A DNA stretch of 64,000 nt from Apium graveolens (lineage: Eukaryota; Streptophyta; Magnoliopsida; Apiales; Apiaceae): positions 27,952-91,951 of the forward strand of contig NW_027420624.1 of NCBI RefSeq assembly GCF_009905375.1. Reading direction: 5' to 3'. Below, one piece after another: positions 32,775-44,979 of the stretch (its first letter is position 1; every line of letters starts with the position of its first letter). A program made the position numbers and the translations under genes. The notes under the pieces are model-generated. The model did no database searches and was not told where the DNA came from. It saw nothing but the letters and a program-made list of their open reading frames with translations.

Positions 32775-34106
32775 TGGAATTTAAATTGTTAGCAGAACTT
32801 AAACGGGATCATTCAAAAATTCCTCAAGATAAAAGTAGGGGTTTAGGGTGCGTGCGTATTGTTTTTTGGTATACCCAGGGTCAGGAGTTAGCAGCTTGCA
32901 GCATGTATGTAAAAACCTACGTTTTCTTCAAAAAAATCCAACTTTCTTGTATATTCACATACAATTACTACAGAAAATATAGAGATGTCAGAGACGGATG
33001 CACCTTGTACTAAGCCTGAGCTCGAGATCACAACCATTCTCATCTTCACTAACCACACTAATTACCTGAATCTCAATCAATAGAAACTTATTAGAATACA
33101 TATGTTACATTTTTGTATCTTTATGAGAATCTATGATACAAACATCTGTAATTAATTAAAATAGGGCATACCTTTCCTCTTTGAGGAAAATAGAATTCGT
33201 AAGGATTTGAAAATTCTAGGCTGGTAGTATGCGAGGATGAGAATGATAATGAACCAGGCATTAATTGTAAGGTTAGATCCTCCTGCTGTAAAAAGAACAA
33301 GGACAGCATAGATACGTTTCAACTTACATCTAAATGGGAATTTTCATCCAAATTGCAAAATAATAATGTACCATAGACGTCAGAGACGGGTTGTTCTTCA
33401 TTCCACCTCATGTACATTGTTCCACAAAATTAAAAATTATTTTGTAATTTTAAATTCTAATACTTTTCACATACACTTGATAAAAAAAATATTATCAATA
33501 TTTATACAACGAATTATACAATAGACATTCAGGTTTCATAAGGACGCACCTTGTACTAAGCATAAGCTCGAGATCACAACCATTCTCATCTTCACTAACC
33601 ACACTAATTACCTGAATCTCAATCAATAAAAAATTATAAATTGTAAGTTTTTAATTGTAAGGTCGAATCCTCCTGCTGTAAAACGAACAAGGACAATATG
33701 GATACGTTTCAACTTACATCTAAATGGGAATTTTCATCCAAATTATATAATAATAATGTACTATAGAAACGTACATTTCTGCCTGAAAAGTGATGATGAA
33801 ATCCATGAGCATCTGTCAAAGGTTGTACTATAGTACGAGGTAGTGAACAGAATTAGGGGGAAGACAAGTAAGGAGAGCTTTCCATTCTCATACTCTTCTG
33901 CAAAAACAGGGACAAGAATGCTGGTGGTACCCTACTATGCTCCTAGCAAAACAAAAGCATATATATAATCAGATTCAAGAACAGTAAATTGATTTCGTAA
34001 AAAAAAAGTCATTAATAAGCCAAGCTAGCAATATTGTGTTCAATTGGAATATTTGATTTAGTTTATTAATTTATAATACCAAATTATTGACTATTGTTAA
34101 GATATT
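32775..34106 (-). pseudogene. Shuffled gene shards, copy 2
   Basis: Copy of 16,690-18,020. A few substitutions are seen, for example CACTAACCAC for CACTACCCAC and TTTCATAAGG for TTTCAAAAGG, plus one extra A in an A run. Confidence 0.78.
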
Positions 34107-34108
34107 AT

Positions 34109-34901
34109 GTTGGAATTATTTTCATATTTCTCTAAACTTTACACAAATAAAATATGTAAGTTGAATAAGTCTCAACCAATGGAGACAACTTAGGAAGTAT
34201 TGAATTATCAGGGAGAAATTGTAGGAAGTAGTTTTTGTGATTGATTTTCTTGTTATTTGTTTTCTTGATTTCTGGCATATGATGTAATCTTGTTTTTCAA
34301 TATAAGGTTGTAAACACTCGGAGAGGATTGAGAACTGTAATATACAGACTTTATATTCTCTAAAATCAGTTTCATATATATCTTATTCGCTACATTCTGG
34401 TATCAGAGCTAAGGAGTTAAGGCCATTTTATGCCTAAAATTCAACCCAAAAACACAAAGATCATAATGGAGATGACCAAAACGAAGGAAAGAGCAGTTGG
34501 TATGTACTATCTGATAGTAACACGAAGCAACTATACAGTATGATCTCTAAAGATGAAGGTGTTCATGAATGCGCAAGGAGTATGGGGTGCGATTGAACAG
34601 ATTGGCTCCGACACAACCGTGGTGGACAAAACGGTGTAGATGGCCCTAGCAGTAATTTATCAGGGCATGTTGGAGGACATATTATTGACCATTGTTGATA
34701 AAGAAATGGCCAAAGAGGTCTGGGACGCAATCAAAATACTGCGTATGAGTGAAGAGCGGGTAAAGAAGGAAAAAGTGCAAAAGTTGAAGGAGAGTTTGAA
34801 TCTCTGGTCATGAAAGAAACTGACCAGGGGGATGACTTTTATATGAAGCTGATTGCAATTGTGACCAACATAAGGGTTCGTGGAGAAAAAGTGGAGAAAG
34901 C
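34109..34901 (+). pseudogene. Copia LTR, PBS and broken gag, copy 2
   Basis: LTR 34,109-34,394, then the primer site, and gag from 34,430. In the Gag signature the Trp codon of TVWSLK is TGA here (TGG in copy 1), adding a stop to those already present. The gag again runs into the mini CACTA-like element. Confidence 0.82.
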
Positions 34902-35398
34902 AACCGACCACTTTTGACCATTACAAAACCCAGAAAACCGACCATCAATAGACATAACCGACCACCTTCTTCATAAAACCGACCGTCTTCTTTAGAGGGT
35001 GGCCGGTTTTAGGACGGTCGGTTATGACATTTAAGTTAGCCTCAGAAATAAAATCGACCGATGTGCACACTTTGACCACGGTCGGTTATGAGTTCCAGTT
35101 AACTTTTCAAAAATAGACATAAGCGACCACCTACGGTCGGTTATGACTCAGTGATGTGGAAACACGTGTGCACACGTGTTGCCATGTGTACACAGTGACC
35201 CCATATTTGAATAAAATGCCCAGGCACATAACCGACCAACGTAGTGGACGATTATGAGGGTTAAACCCGACCAAAAGTCTTAACCGACCAGCCTAAAACT
35301 GACCATGCCCTGTGGTCGGTTATGACTATTTTAACCGACCGTGTTGCCTGTTAACCGACCGTTTATGAAGGTCGGTTTTGTCCTATTTTCTTGTAGTG
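34901..35398. mobile_element. Mini CACTA-like element, copy 2
   Basis: Same as 18,815-19,312, with one C-to-T change (CAGTGATGTGG). Ends CTTGTAGTG at 35,398. Confidence 0.58.
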
Positions 35399-36158
35399 TA
35401 AAACATGTTTCTATGATATTTAGACAGTAAAATAAGCATAAGTGTATAGATATATAGTTCCTGTAATTATATGATGATAGTTGCTCCAAGTTATTCATGT
35501 TCAAAGCCTGTCTGATAATTATGTACAACATATTTAGAAGGTAAAGTAGATATATTTTATATTGTTAGGTGTACTTTTATTATAAGAATAAATATGATGG
35601 AGTGAATTGTGTATACATCAATATTTAGTGTACAACTATATTTGTTTTGCGTCCCTCTCTACACCTTTAACCTAAAGTTGTCTAAGTGCACCAAATTTTA
35701 GTGCCAATTATTAAATATTTTATAATTTTTACAAATTATAGAGAATAATATTTAAAGTTTATTTTATATTTGAACTAATTAAATGATTTAAAATAAAGCT
35801 TTGTGTGATGTAATTGGGCTGCCCAAAAACTTTCTTTATTCTCATTGGAGAAAGACTCTCCCGCGGCAAGGTTTTACATACTATCTACTCCTCCATTTCC
35901 ATCCCTCCTAGTGACACATAGCTAGGTCATCTCTATTTGTGTATTTGTGTATGTATTCATATTTATGATCATATTTATGGTCATGAAATCAGGTATGAAT
36001 TGAAATCATTTCAAATGGCCACACACATATTATAATTTTTTATTAAAATCATATTTTTTTGTGCTACTATGTATACATGTGCATGAATTTTTTATATTTT
36101 GAGCGTATAAATATTTTTTTGGTTCCAAAGTTAATGTGTTGTTGATGTAGGTGCCAAC

Positions 36159-36632
36159 ATGAACTCTATTTTGGTGCTTAATGGCCAAATTTTAAAGAGA
36201 TGTGAAATGAAGTTCTATTTGTTCTAGGATGCATGAATTTAGACTATATTATAAGGAAGGAGCAATATACCTCTCTTATAGATGAAAGTTCTATTACCGT
36301 TATATTGAACTTTGAGAATTGGCAACATTCTACTAGCTTAAGTTTAATGATTATAAAACCAAGCATTCATGAAGAATTCTGGGCCGGGGCACTATTTCTG
36401 AGGACGCGTATAAAATATCTATAAAAGATTTTCTTGATAAGCTTGAAAAGCATTTTACAAAAAATGAAAAGGATGAGACAAGTAAGTTAATTTTAGCTGA
36501 TCTTGTTTATACAAGACAAATAAGGTTATGGAGATGATTAACATTACTTCAAAACTTAAAGCACTAAATTTTGACTTGTCTGATGACTTACTTGTGAGTT
36601 TGGTACCCATCTCTCATAGTGTGGTCAAATAA
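36159..36632 (+). pseudogene. Copia gag (UBN2-type) remnant, longer copy
   Basis: Equivalent to 20,073-20,464 but retaining 82 more bases, which encode (after a frameshift) MEMINITSKLKALNFDLSDD. The reading continues LLVSLVPISHSVVK to a TAA at 36,630. The extra segment fits the family, so the shorter copy 1 is the deleted form. Confidence 0.78.
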
Positions 36633-37301
36633 TTGACCTAATCATTGTTTAAAAAATCAAATCAGCTACCTAGATCTATTTTTAGGTTTATAGTTCAAAG
36701 CTAATTTAATTTAACTAAAGATCATGATGATTGAATTTTGTTGGTCAAATTTAAATGTATGTCTTGCACTGAATAAACTAATAAAGAGAAACTAAGAAAT
36801 ACATACATTTGAGATATAAGACACTAGTATTATATACATTTGAGGAAAACAGGTAGGGCAGTTAGCACACCTACTTGTTAAAAGTTATGGTTAGTTTTGG
36901 ATTAGCATAACCATTATTTAATAATAATATAAGAAGGAAGTGAGCCAGAAAACTTTTGGAATTTAAATTGTTAGCAAAACTTAAACGGAATCATTCAAAA
37001 AGTCTACAAGTAGATCTATTTCTAGTCTTTTTGTTCTAACCTAATTTAACTAAAGATCAAAGTGAAAGTCGAAGCTCCTGATCTATTTCTTGGCAGCTAC
37101 TTGATCGGAATGCGGCACTTCTGCAATCAGTCCGTGCTTTCTTGTCCATATGTCCTCCTCCCTGTAATATTAAAGATAAAAGTAGGGGTTTAGGGTGCGT
37201 GCGTATTGTTTTTTGGTATACTCATGGTCAGGAGTTAGCAGCTTGCAGCATGTATGTGAAAACCTATGTTTTCTTCAAAAAACTCCAACTTTCTTGTATA
37301 T

Positions 37302-38382
37302 TCACATACAATTACTACAGAAAATACAGACCTCGGCTTCTTGGCCTACAAGAAGTTTAGTGGGGAGGGAAGTTTGGACGTCAGAGACGGATTGGCCTTC
37401 ATTCCACCTGCTGTACATTGTTCCACAAAATTAAAAATTATTTTGTAATTTGAACTGCTCATACTTTTCACATACACTTGATAAGAAAAATATTATCAAT
37501 GTTTATACAAGGAATTATACAACAATATTCAGGTTTCAGAAGGATGCACCTTGTACTAAGGCTGAGCTCGAGATCACAACCATTCTCATCTTCACTACCC
37601 ACACTAATTACCTGAATCTCAATCAATAAAAACTTATTAGAATACATATGTTACATTTGTGTATCTTTATGAGAATCTGTGATACAAACATCTGTAATTG
37701 ATTAAAATAGGGCATACCTTTCCCCTTTGAGGAAAATAGAATCCGTAAGGATTTGAAAATTCTAGGCTGGTAGTATGCCAGGATGAGGATGAGGATGAAC
37801 CAGGCATTAATTGTAAGGTTAGATCCTCCTGCTATAAAAAGAACAAGGACAGCATAGATACGTTTCAACTTACATTTAAATGGGAATTTTCATCCAAATT
37901 GCAAAATAATAATGTACCATAGAAACGTACATTTCTCCCTGGAAAGTGATGAAGAAATCCATGAGCATCTGTCAAAGGTTGTACTATAGTAGGAGGTAAT
38001 GAACAGAATAAGGGGGAAGACAAGTAAGGAGAACTTTCCATTCTCATAATCTCCTGCAAAAACAGGGACAAGAATGCTGGTGGTACCCTACTATGCTCCT
38101 GGCAAAACAACAGCATATATAATCAGATTCAAGAATAGTAAATTTTGATTTCGTAAATAAAATGTCATTAATTACCTGCACTTGGCCAGCCAAAGTGACA
38201 GGGTACATAGGGTTATGATTCACAACACTGGGTACCCTATCACTATTAGTACCAATTTGACTTGTAAATCTTCTCCAAAATTCATTTGGACTTCTCCACT
38301 CCCTTATTATTGAGGATGAGCTGCCACTTGCTCCACTGCCTGCTTGAAATTTTGGCTCCCCCACAGAGTCTGTAGCTGCCAT
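37302..38382 (-). CDS. Unrecognised five-exon plant gene with LxLxL motif, copy 2
   Basis: Exons 38,382-38,176, 38,053-37,874, 37,828-37,718, 37,611-37,550 and 37,407-37,302 match copy 1. I saw no change in any exon, so both copies would encode the same roughly 221-residue protein. Intron 1 is 4 bp shorter because one TATA of TATATATA is missing. Upstream sequence is also nearly identical, so both copies would be expected to share regulation. Function is unknown; the DLELSL segment is only suggestive of an EAR-type repression motif. Confidence 0.6.
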
Positions 38383-39068
38383 GTTTACCTCTTTCTTAGC
38401 TCAAACTTATATTTGCTTGAAATTTTGGCTCCCCAACGAAGTTTGTAGTTGACAAGAAATTTTATGTGCTTCACTAATAAATTAAAACAATTGGAATATT
38501 TGATTTAGTATATTAATTTAATAATACGATATTATTCATTATTGTTAAGATATTGTACTTTTGGATGCTTAAATTTAGAGGATTTGTTTTACCAAGAAAA
38601 CAATATTGATTCTTTGTAAAAGAAAATAAAAATATAATTATTTCTAAATTACCAAAATAATAAATTGTTTCTTTTTCAATCTAACTGCTCAAGATTTATT
38701 ACTATATGAAATTCAATAAAAAATATATGAGATGTATATTATAATCTTAGAGCTTAAACTGTAAAGTCCTCGTACTTGTTTTGTATTTAGAATTTTAAAA
38801 TGTAGATAAAGTTCTTTTTCAAAAGTGTTTAAATATTAATATAATCATCAAAAAAATTATTAACATATTATTTACTATTTTGTTTGGTTCCAATATTTTA
38901 AAATTTATATATATTGTAAAAGTTATTAACAGTATGGCTTGTATGGTATTTTTGAAATGTCTCTTTTCCTATTATCTATAACTTAAAATTCATGCTAAAT
39001 TATGATGTCACAATATATTAATTTTAATGTTTTTACCTATGTTCTAAATAGTTGAAGAAAAAATTAAC

Positions 39069-39279
39069 TTATTGCACACTCAGGTGGTTAAAGAAGATAA
39101 CTATCATGTTGGTCACAGGTTCGAATCTCAAGGGAGGAGAATTTATGATTATGCCTCCTGAGCCATCGCGTAAATGTGGTTTACCTTGTTCACGGGTTTG
39201 TAGGTTATTGCGTGAGTCCGTAGAGTATACTCAGTGCGCACCCGAAGGATAGCGGATGCGGATTATCTGCGATAAAAAA
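39069..39279 (+). mobile_element. tRNA-derived SINE, copy 2
   Basis: Copy of 22,905-23,115, with the same A-box-like element and GGTTCGAATCT B box. Confidence 0.63.
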
Positions 39280-40232
39280 AGAATAACTTACTATAATTTC
39301 TAAAAATCTAAGGGCTAAATTTGGCTAAATTTAATGCATTCTCATAATCAGTCACTCAATTGTTTTGTCTTATATATATATATATATATATATATTAGTG
39401 TATACATCATGATACCAATACTATTTGCAAATAAAATATCAATTTTCAAACTCAAATGCAATGGAGTAATCGAGGCTGATAATTAGAATAATTATAGTAG
39501 GTTGGTTAATGTATAGCATTCCATAATGATAATATGTCAGTACAAGTGTCTTGGCCTCCAAAATTCTCTTGGAATCGTCATGCTCTCTTTTTTATGGGTG
39601 AACTTTTTTGCGAATGAGAGGCCAATTAAGCCATTTAAAATAAGCCAAGAAATATATTCTATCGAGAAGTTGATAAACCAAGTCGAGAAGTACAAAACAT
39701 AAGTATATTGAGAAGTTCATATATAAACATATGAGGCCATGTCTAAAAACTCTATCATGGAGTCACCATATAGCAAAGGCATATGGTCATAAACTCAAAT
39801 AGAATAAACTTCAACAAATCTATGTAGTGAAGTCTAAATAATGATGGCAAAATTGGGAACTCACAAATGCTCATAACATAGAGGAATATCCTCATATATC
39901 GTAAAGTAAAATCCAAAATATTAATTCAACTGTATCATGAAGTAACTCAGATCCGACCTAACTTTTCCGGTTCTTTCGATAATAATTGCCAAATTTTTTG
40001 GCTTGGTCCGATATGAGCCCACCTATCCTGCCTATTAAATAACTACTAAAATTTGTTGTTATCATGCATAATAGAATTACATATGAATAATATAAACATG
40101 AAGTACACGTTGGCTGAGTTCTCATTTTCGCAATAAGCAACTTTGAAAACCCTTGTAAATTGTCAAATTAAGGTATTGCATCAATATGGATCATATAATA
40201 TATTAGGTAGGTATATATTCATATACATATAA

Positions 40233-43156
40233 ATTATTGGATCAAAGAAATTATGGAGGAAATCGGGTTTCCGAAGCCTTTGAAAGATAAGGTTATTCTC
40301 TTTACAAAAAACTCAGAGAGGGAAAGAAAAGTTCACGGACCACCTAATTATGGAAATACTTTTCAAGATATAGTTATCGATATAAAGTTCTCTATAAGTT
40401 CATGGATGGATTTAGCGGATACATCCAGATCAAAAAGCATAAGGATGACATTCCAAAGATATCATTCATCACTGACTTTGGTGTTTATTGTTATCTTGTT
40501 ATGGCATTCGGTCTTAAGAATGCAGGAGCCACCTATCAAAGGTTGGTAAATAAAATTTTTAAGGACCTTATTGGTAAGACTATGGAAGTCTATGTTGATG
40601 ACATGTTAGTCAAGAGTCTAGCAAAGACTGATCATATAACCCATTTGAGGGAAGCTTTTGAGGTTCTGAGGTACCATAAGATGATGTTAAACCCTACAAA
40701 ATGTGCTTTCGGAGTAGGATCTGGAAAATTTTTGGGATTGATGGTCTCCAAGAGGGGGATAGAGGCTAACCCCGACAAAATAAAGGCAATCCTAGACATG
40801 GAACCACCAAAAACCGTCAAGGATGTTCAGAAGCTCACAGGAAAGGTTGTTGCGCTAGGATGATTCATCTCCAAGTCAGGAGACAAGTGCCTGTCATTTT
40901 TCAAGTTACTAAAGAACATCAAGGACTTTGTATGGAATGAGGAAAACCAGAAGGCATTCGAAGAGTTAAAGAAATATATGGCTCAGGCCCCGTTGTTGGC
41001 CAAACCATCTTTGAATGAAGTTTTATTCTTGTACTTGGCTGTTTCAGAGAGCGCCTTGAGCGCGGTGTTGGTTAAGGAGGAGCTGAAAGTCCAAAAACCC
41101 GTATATTATGTCAGCAAAATTCTGCATGGTGCTGAATTGAATTATTCAACTATTGAGAAATTTGCTCTAGCCTTGGTAATAGCTTCGAGAAAACTGTGTC
41201 CTTACTTTCAGGCTCATCAGATTGAGGTGCTAACAAATCAGCCACTGAGAAATATCATTCACAGTCCCAAGGCAAGTGGGAGATTGATTAAGTGGGCAAT
41301 AGAGCTGGAAGAGTTTGATCTCAAGTATAAGCCGCGAACGGCAATAAAAGCCCAGGCGCTAGCTGACTTCGTGGTGGAATGTACCATACCCAACCAAGAA
41401 GTCGGGGGGCAAGAAGATACCATACCACAAGATAAGGGAGTCGATAATGGGGACAGAGAGAAGGATGATAAGGAGAAAGAGTATTGGGTTCTCTATTTTG
41501 ATGGAGCATCAAAAACAAACTCCAGTGGAGCAGGATTGGTATTGTAAAGCCCTGATGGGTTCTTAATTCAGTATGCTATGAAGCTAGACTTCCCAACCAC
41601 AAACAATGAGGCAGAATATGAAGCCCGGATAGATGGCCTTGGCCTAGCTGGGACACTTAGAGTCAAAAACTTAAAGGTCCGTGGATTCTCGAAACTGATC
41701 ATATCCCAGGTAAAGGGAGAATTTGAGGCAAGGGATGATACGATGGGTAAGTATGTCCACCTAGTAAGGGCTGTGATGACCCAATTTAATGAATGCCATG
41801 TTGAACACATTCCAAGGGAAGAAAATGCTAAGGCATATGCGTTATCAAAGTTTGCTTCATCTAAGATAGAAGAAAGTTCAGGAAGTGTGTACTTCCGTGT
41901 TTGGAAGACACGAAGCATAGATGTTAAGCTTGTGGCTCCCATAGGCCTGGGGACGTCATGGATTGATCCCATCAAGGCTCACATTAAAACCGGTTGGTTT
42001 CCAAGCGATGCAACTGAAGCACGGAAGTTAACTGTTCGAGCACTAAGGTACTCTTTGATAGATGGGATTCTGTATAAAAGATCTTTCGTGGTTCCTTACT
42101 TGAGGTGTCTCAGGCCCGATGAGGCACGCTTGGCTCTTGAGGAAGTGCATGAAGGTATTTGTGGGCAACACTTGGGGGGCAGGGCCTTGGCTCATAAGAT
42201 AACCCGTTTAGGCTTCTATTGGCCAGAAATGATGGCTGATGCCAAAGAATATGTGAAGAAATGTGACCCTCAAGATGCTGACCTCTATCAACTCGCCTAT
42301 TCCCTTTGCTATGTGGGGGATGGATATTCTAGGGTCTTTCCCCATGGCCACGGCACAAAGAAAGTTCCTGATTGTAGCCATTGATTATTTCACCAAATGG
42401 ATTGAAGCCAAACCTTTGGCCAAGATCACAACTAAGCAGGTTGCACAATTCATGTGGGAAAATATTATTTGCCGGTATGGAATTCCCCGTATCCTAGTCA
42501 CCGACAATGGAACGCAGTTTAACAATGAGGAATTTAAGAAGTATTGTGAAGAAAATGAAATTGAGTTATGGTTCACCTCTATGGCTCACCCGCAAGCCAA
42601 TGGGCAAGCGGAGGTAGCAAATCGAATAATCTTGGATGGACTAAAGAAAAGGATCGAGAAATCAAGAAATAATTGGGTGGATGAGATACTTCCAATATTA
42701 TGGGCCTATAGGACTATCTGTAGAGTCACTACTGGAGCAACCCCCTTCATGTTGGTATATGGGGCAGAAGCAGTTGTTCCCGTGGAGATATCACATTCTT
42801 CTCCAAGGATTCAGGCTTTCAATGTTGAGGAAAATGAGGAAGGACAAAGGTTGGCACTGGACTTAATCGATGAAGTGCGAGATGGGGCACATGCAAAGAT
42901 AGTAGAGTATCAGAAGAAGGCTTCATTCTACTACAACCTAAGGGTTAAAGAAAGGTTCTTTAAACAAGGTGACCTAGTCTTGAGGAAGATAGAAGCTTCT
43001 GGGGTAGGACAGAAAGGGAAGCTCGCCCCGAATTGGGAAGGGTCGTACAAAGTCAAGAGCGTTCAAGGTAGAGGAACCTACAAGCTGGAGATAATGGATG
43101 GCTTTGAAGTCCCAAGAACTTGGCATGCACAAAACCTGAAGGTTTACTATGTGTAG
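40233..43156 (+). pseudogene. pol: Tat-lineage Gypsy pol, 5'-truncated, copy 2
   Basis: Same truncation, stop codons and zinc-finger deletion as 24,063-26,986, so all of those lesions predate the duplication. Two amino-acid changes are visible in the integrase region: Thr to Ile in AYRTTCR and Thr to Ile in LETMDG. The catalytic acidic residues and YVDD remain. Confidence 0.9.
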
Positions 43157-43544
43157 GGCAATTGAATATGATTCTCACTTGTCTGGATGACAAGTAGGTT
43201 GAAAAGCACCTTGAAGCTTTGCTTGCATAGGATTTTATATTCCAGTAGAATTTACATTGTCAAGTTATTATTGTTAAGGGTCGAACCCATATTATGTAAG
43301 GTTTTGAAAAACCAGACTTCAAATTGAAGAGTTCGAAATTATTTCAACCTATGGATGTTTGAGTTGTGATAGTACTTGTGTGGCCAATTAGTTCAAGTTT
43401 AAATGCATATTAAAGTATCGGAAAGATAAAGGAGAAAGATGTGAATAAGGAAAGTAGCATATAAAATAACACCGGAGGGTAATAAGTTTTGATACAAACA
43501 AAAGTCCAGACATAAGTTAAGGATAAAATTACAAAATGAAAAAA

Positions 43545-43670
43545 CTACTCCTCCATGCGGGAGCCTTCATTCTCTTGCTCCTTATTAGCACCTCCAGCAT
43601 CCTTCGCAGGAGAAGCGGGAGGAGAAGCAGTGTTAGGATCTAAGATGCCATCATCTGGCTTCATCCTCTC
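43545..43670 (-). pseudogene. Antisense ORF remnant, copy 2
   Basis: Same 42-codon minus-strand reading as 27,375-27,500, ending SRMEE and a TAG. No change noticed. Confidence 0.4.
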
Positions 43671-44114
43671 AAAATGATAGTTAGTAAAAAGAAGAGAAAG
43701 AAGCACACCTTATTAGTAGTTAATGAGAGTGGTGAGGACCAAACAGAAACTTAGTCACCTTTGGTCACTAAAATAAAGAAGCAAAAGAAAGTTGAGTTCA
43801 CCAGTCAAAAAGACACCTTTGCATCTTCTCAAAAAGATGCAGTTGTAACACATAGGCATAAATAGACTCTAGTGGAACCTTCTTAAAAATGTGTCACTAT
43901 TAAAATAAGTATTATCCCTAATGCATTTTGTAAAGAGTTTGCACCAGCTCTTGAGCACTCTCGAGAGAGTGAAAGAAGTCAAATGGTTAGCACACACCTA
44001 GAAAGCACATCTATTGAAACTCCCTCATAGTTTTTTGAAAAAAATAAAGTTTTAGAGATGTCTTTATATTGAAAGTGTTACATATTTAATAATTAAAATA
44101 TGTTGACATGTCAA

Positions 44115-44590
44115 AGAATTTTTTGTTCACACTTGATTTGCAAATGAAGGTGCAAAAGTTCTTAAAGTCGATCATTGAAATATGACTCGTGGTTATGGTA
44201 CTTGAGATATGGTCATCTTGGATTTTATGACCTGAAATTATTGTCGAAGTTAAAGTTGTGAATGGTTTGTAAAAAATCAACAAACCAAAAAATTTATGTG
44301 AAGCTTATTTCAAGGGAAAGCAACACATACAAATGATTCCGGTTAGAAAATATTGGAGAGCGAGGGAACCATTCGAGATATTTCACACATATATTGCTGG
44401 TCCATTTGATGTTACATCTCCTGGCGTTAAGATGTTAATTCTGCTGAAATTCGAGACTCTTGTGTCATACTAGGGAGTCTCTTTAATGGTCAGACGGGCA
44501 AATAAGACATGCCATCCGGGCAAACAAAAGGTCAGACGGTAAAGGAATATATTATATCGGTAAAGGAATATATTATACGTCATACAAGTC
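44115..44590 (+). pseudogene. Copia integrase N-terminal fragment joined to a 3' tail
   Basis: Plus-strand relics read WLWYLRYGHLGFYDLKLLSK and CEAYFKGKQHIQMIPVRKYW, ending at GPFDVTSPG, the GAG-pre-integrase zinc region and start of the integrase core. From about 44,485 the sequence turns into the GACGGGC-rich 3' tail also found at 16,212-16,290 (CAGACGGGCAAATAAGACAT), so most of pol has been deleted. Several frameshifts and stops. Confidence 0.75.
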
Positions 44591-44710
44591 GTGTATAAAT
44601 AATTTCTACACATTACTGGGCACTAACTTATAACTCATGTCATCCTTATCCCTATATAAAGAAAAAAAATTAATTTAAAGTGAAAGGAGGTCGTAATTTT
44701 TTGTTATAAT

Positions 44711-44967
44711 TGTTGGAAATAATAAAAAGTAAGAGAAAAAACTCTTTTCTCTGACATTTGTGATACTCCATTGAGTAATAGGTAATATAATTTATAGGAT
44801 TACAATATAACAGATTCATTAGACTAGTATATTGAACAATTAATTATCTTGGAATGTGTAAACTTAGATTCATGTATCAGATTCATCATGCATCATGTAT
44901 CAGTTACTCCATATTCATGTATAGAATTGAATAAGCTTTCTAGAAGGATCTAACTTATATTCCAACA
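44711..44967 (-). mobile_element. 3' LTR of a minus-strand Copia element
   Basis: 257 bp from TGTTGGAAAT (plus-strand left) to TTCCAACA at 44,967. On the minus strand it starts TGTTGGAATA directly after the purine tract TTAAGGGAGGT. No partner LTR is seen beyond 47,460. Confidence 0.82.
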
Positions 44968-44979
44968 ACCTCCCTTAAG

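Larger units (their letters stand above)
27781..43930 (+). repeat. Tandem segmental duplication, copy 2 (16,150 bp)
   Basis: Direct copy of 11,696-27,760. Offsets from copy 1 are 16,085 up to about 33,990, 16,086 to 36,500, 16,168 to 38,080, 16,164 to 39,360 and 16,170 afterwards. Differences seen include the 82-bp segment at about 36,509-36,590, TATA lost in intron 1 of the gene, a longer TA run near 39,375, and scattered mostly C/T or A/G substitutions. Non-coding parts not listed separately below hold the same content as in copy 1. Confidence 0.95.

Noticed and set aside
44086..44283. Minus-strand ORF at 44,086-44,283
   Set aside because: It is the shadow of a plus-strand Copia GAG-pre-integrase/integrase fragment.
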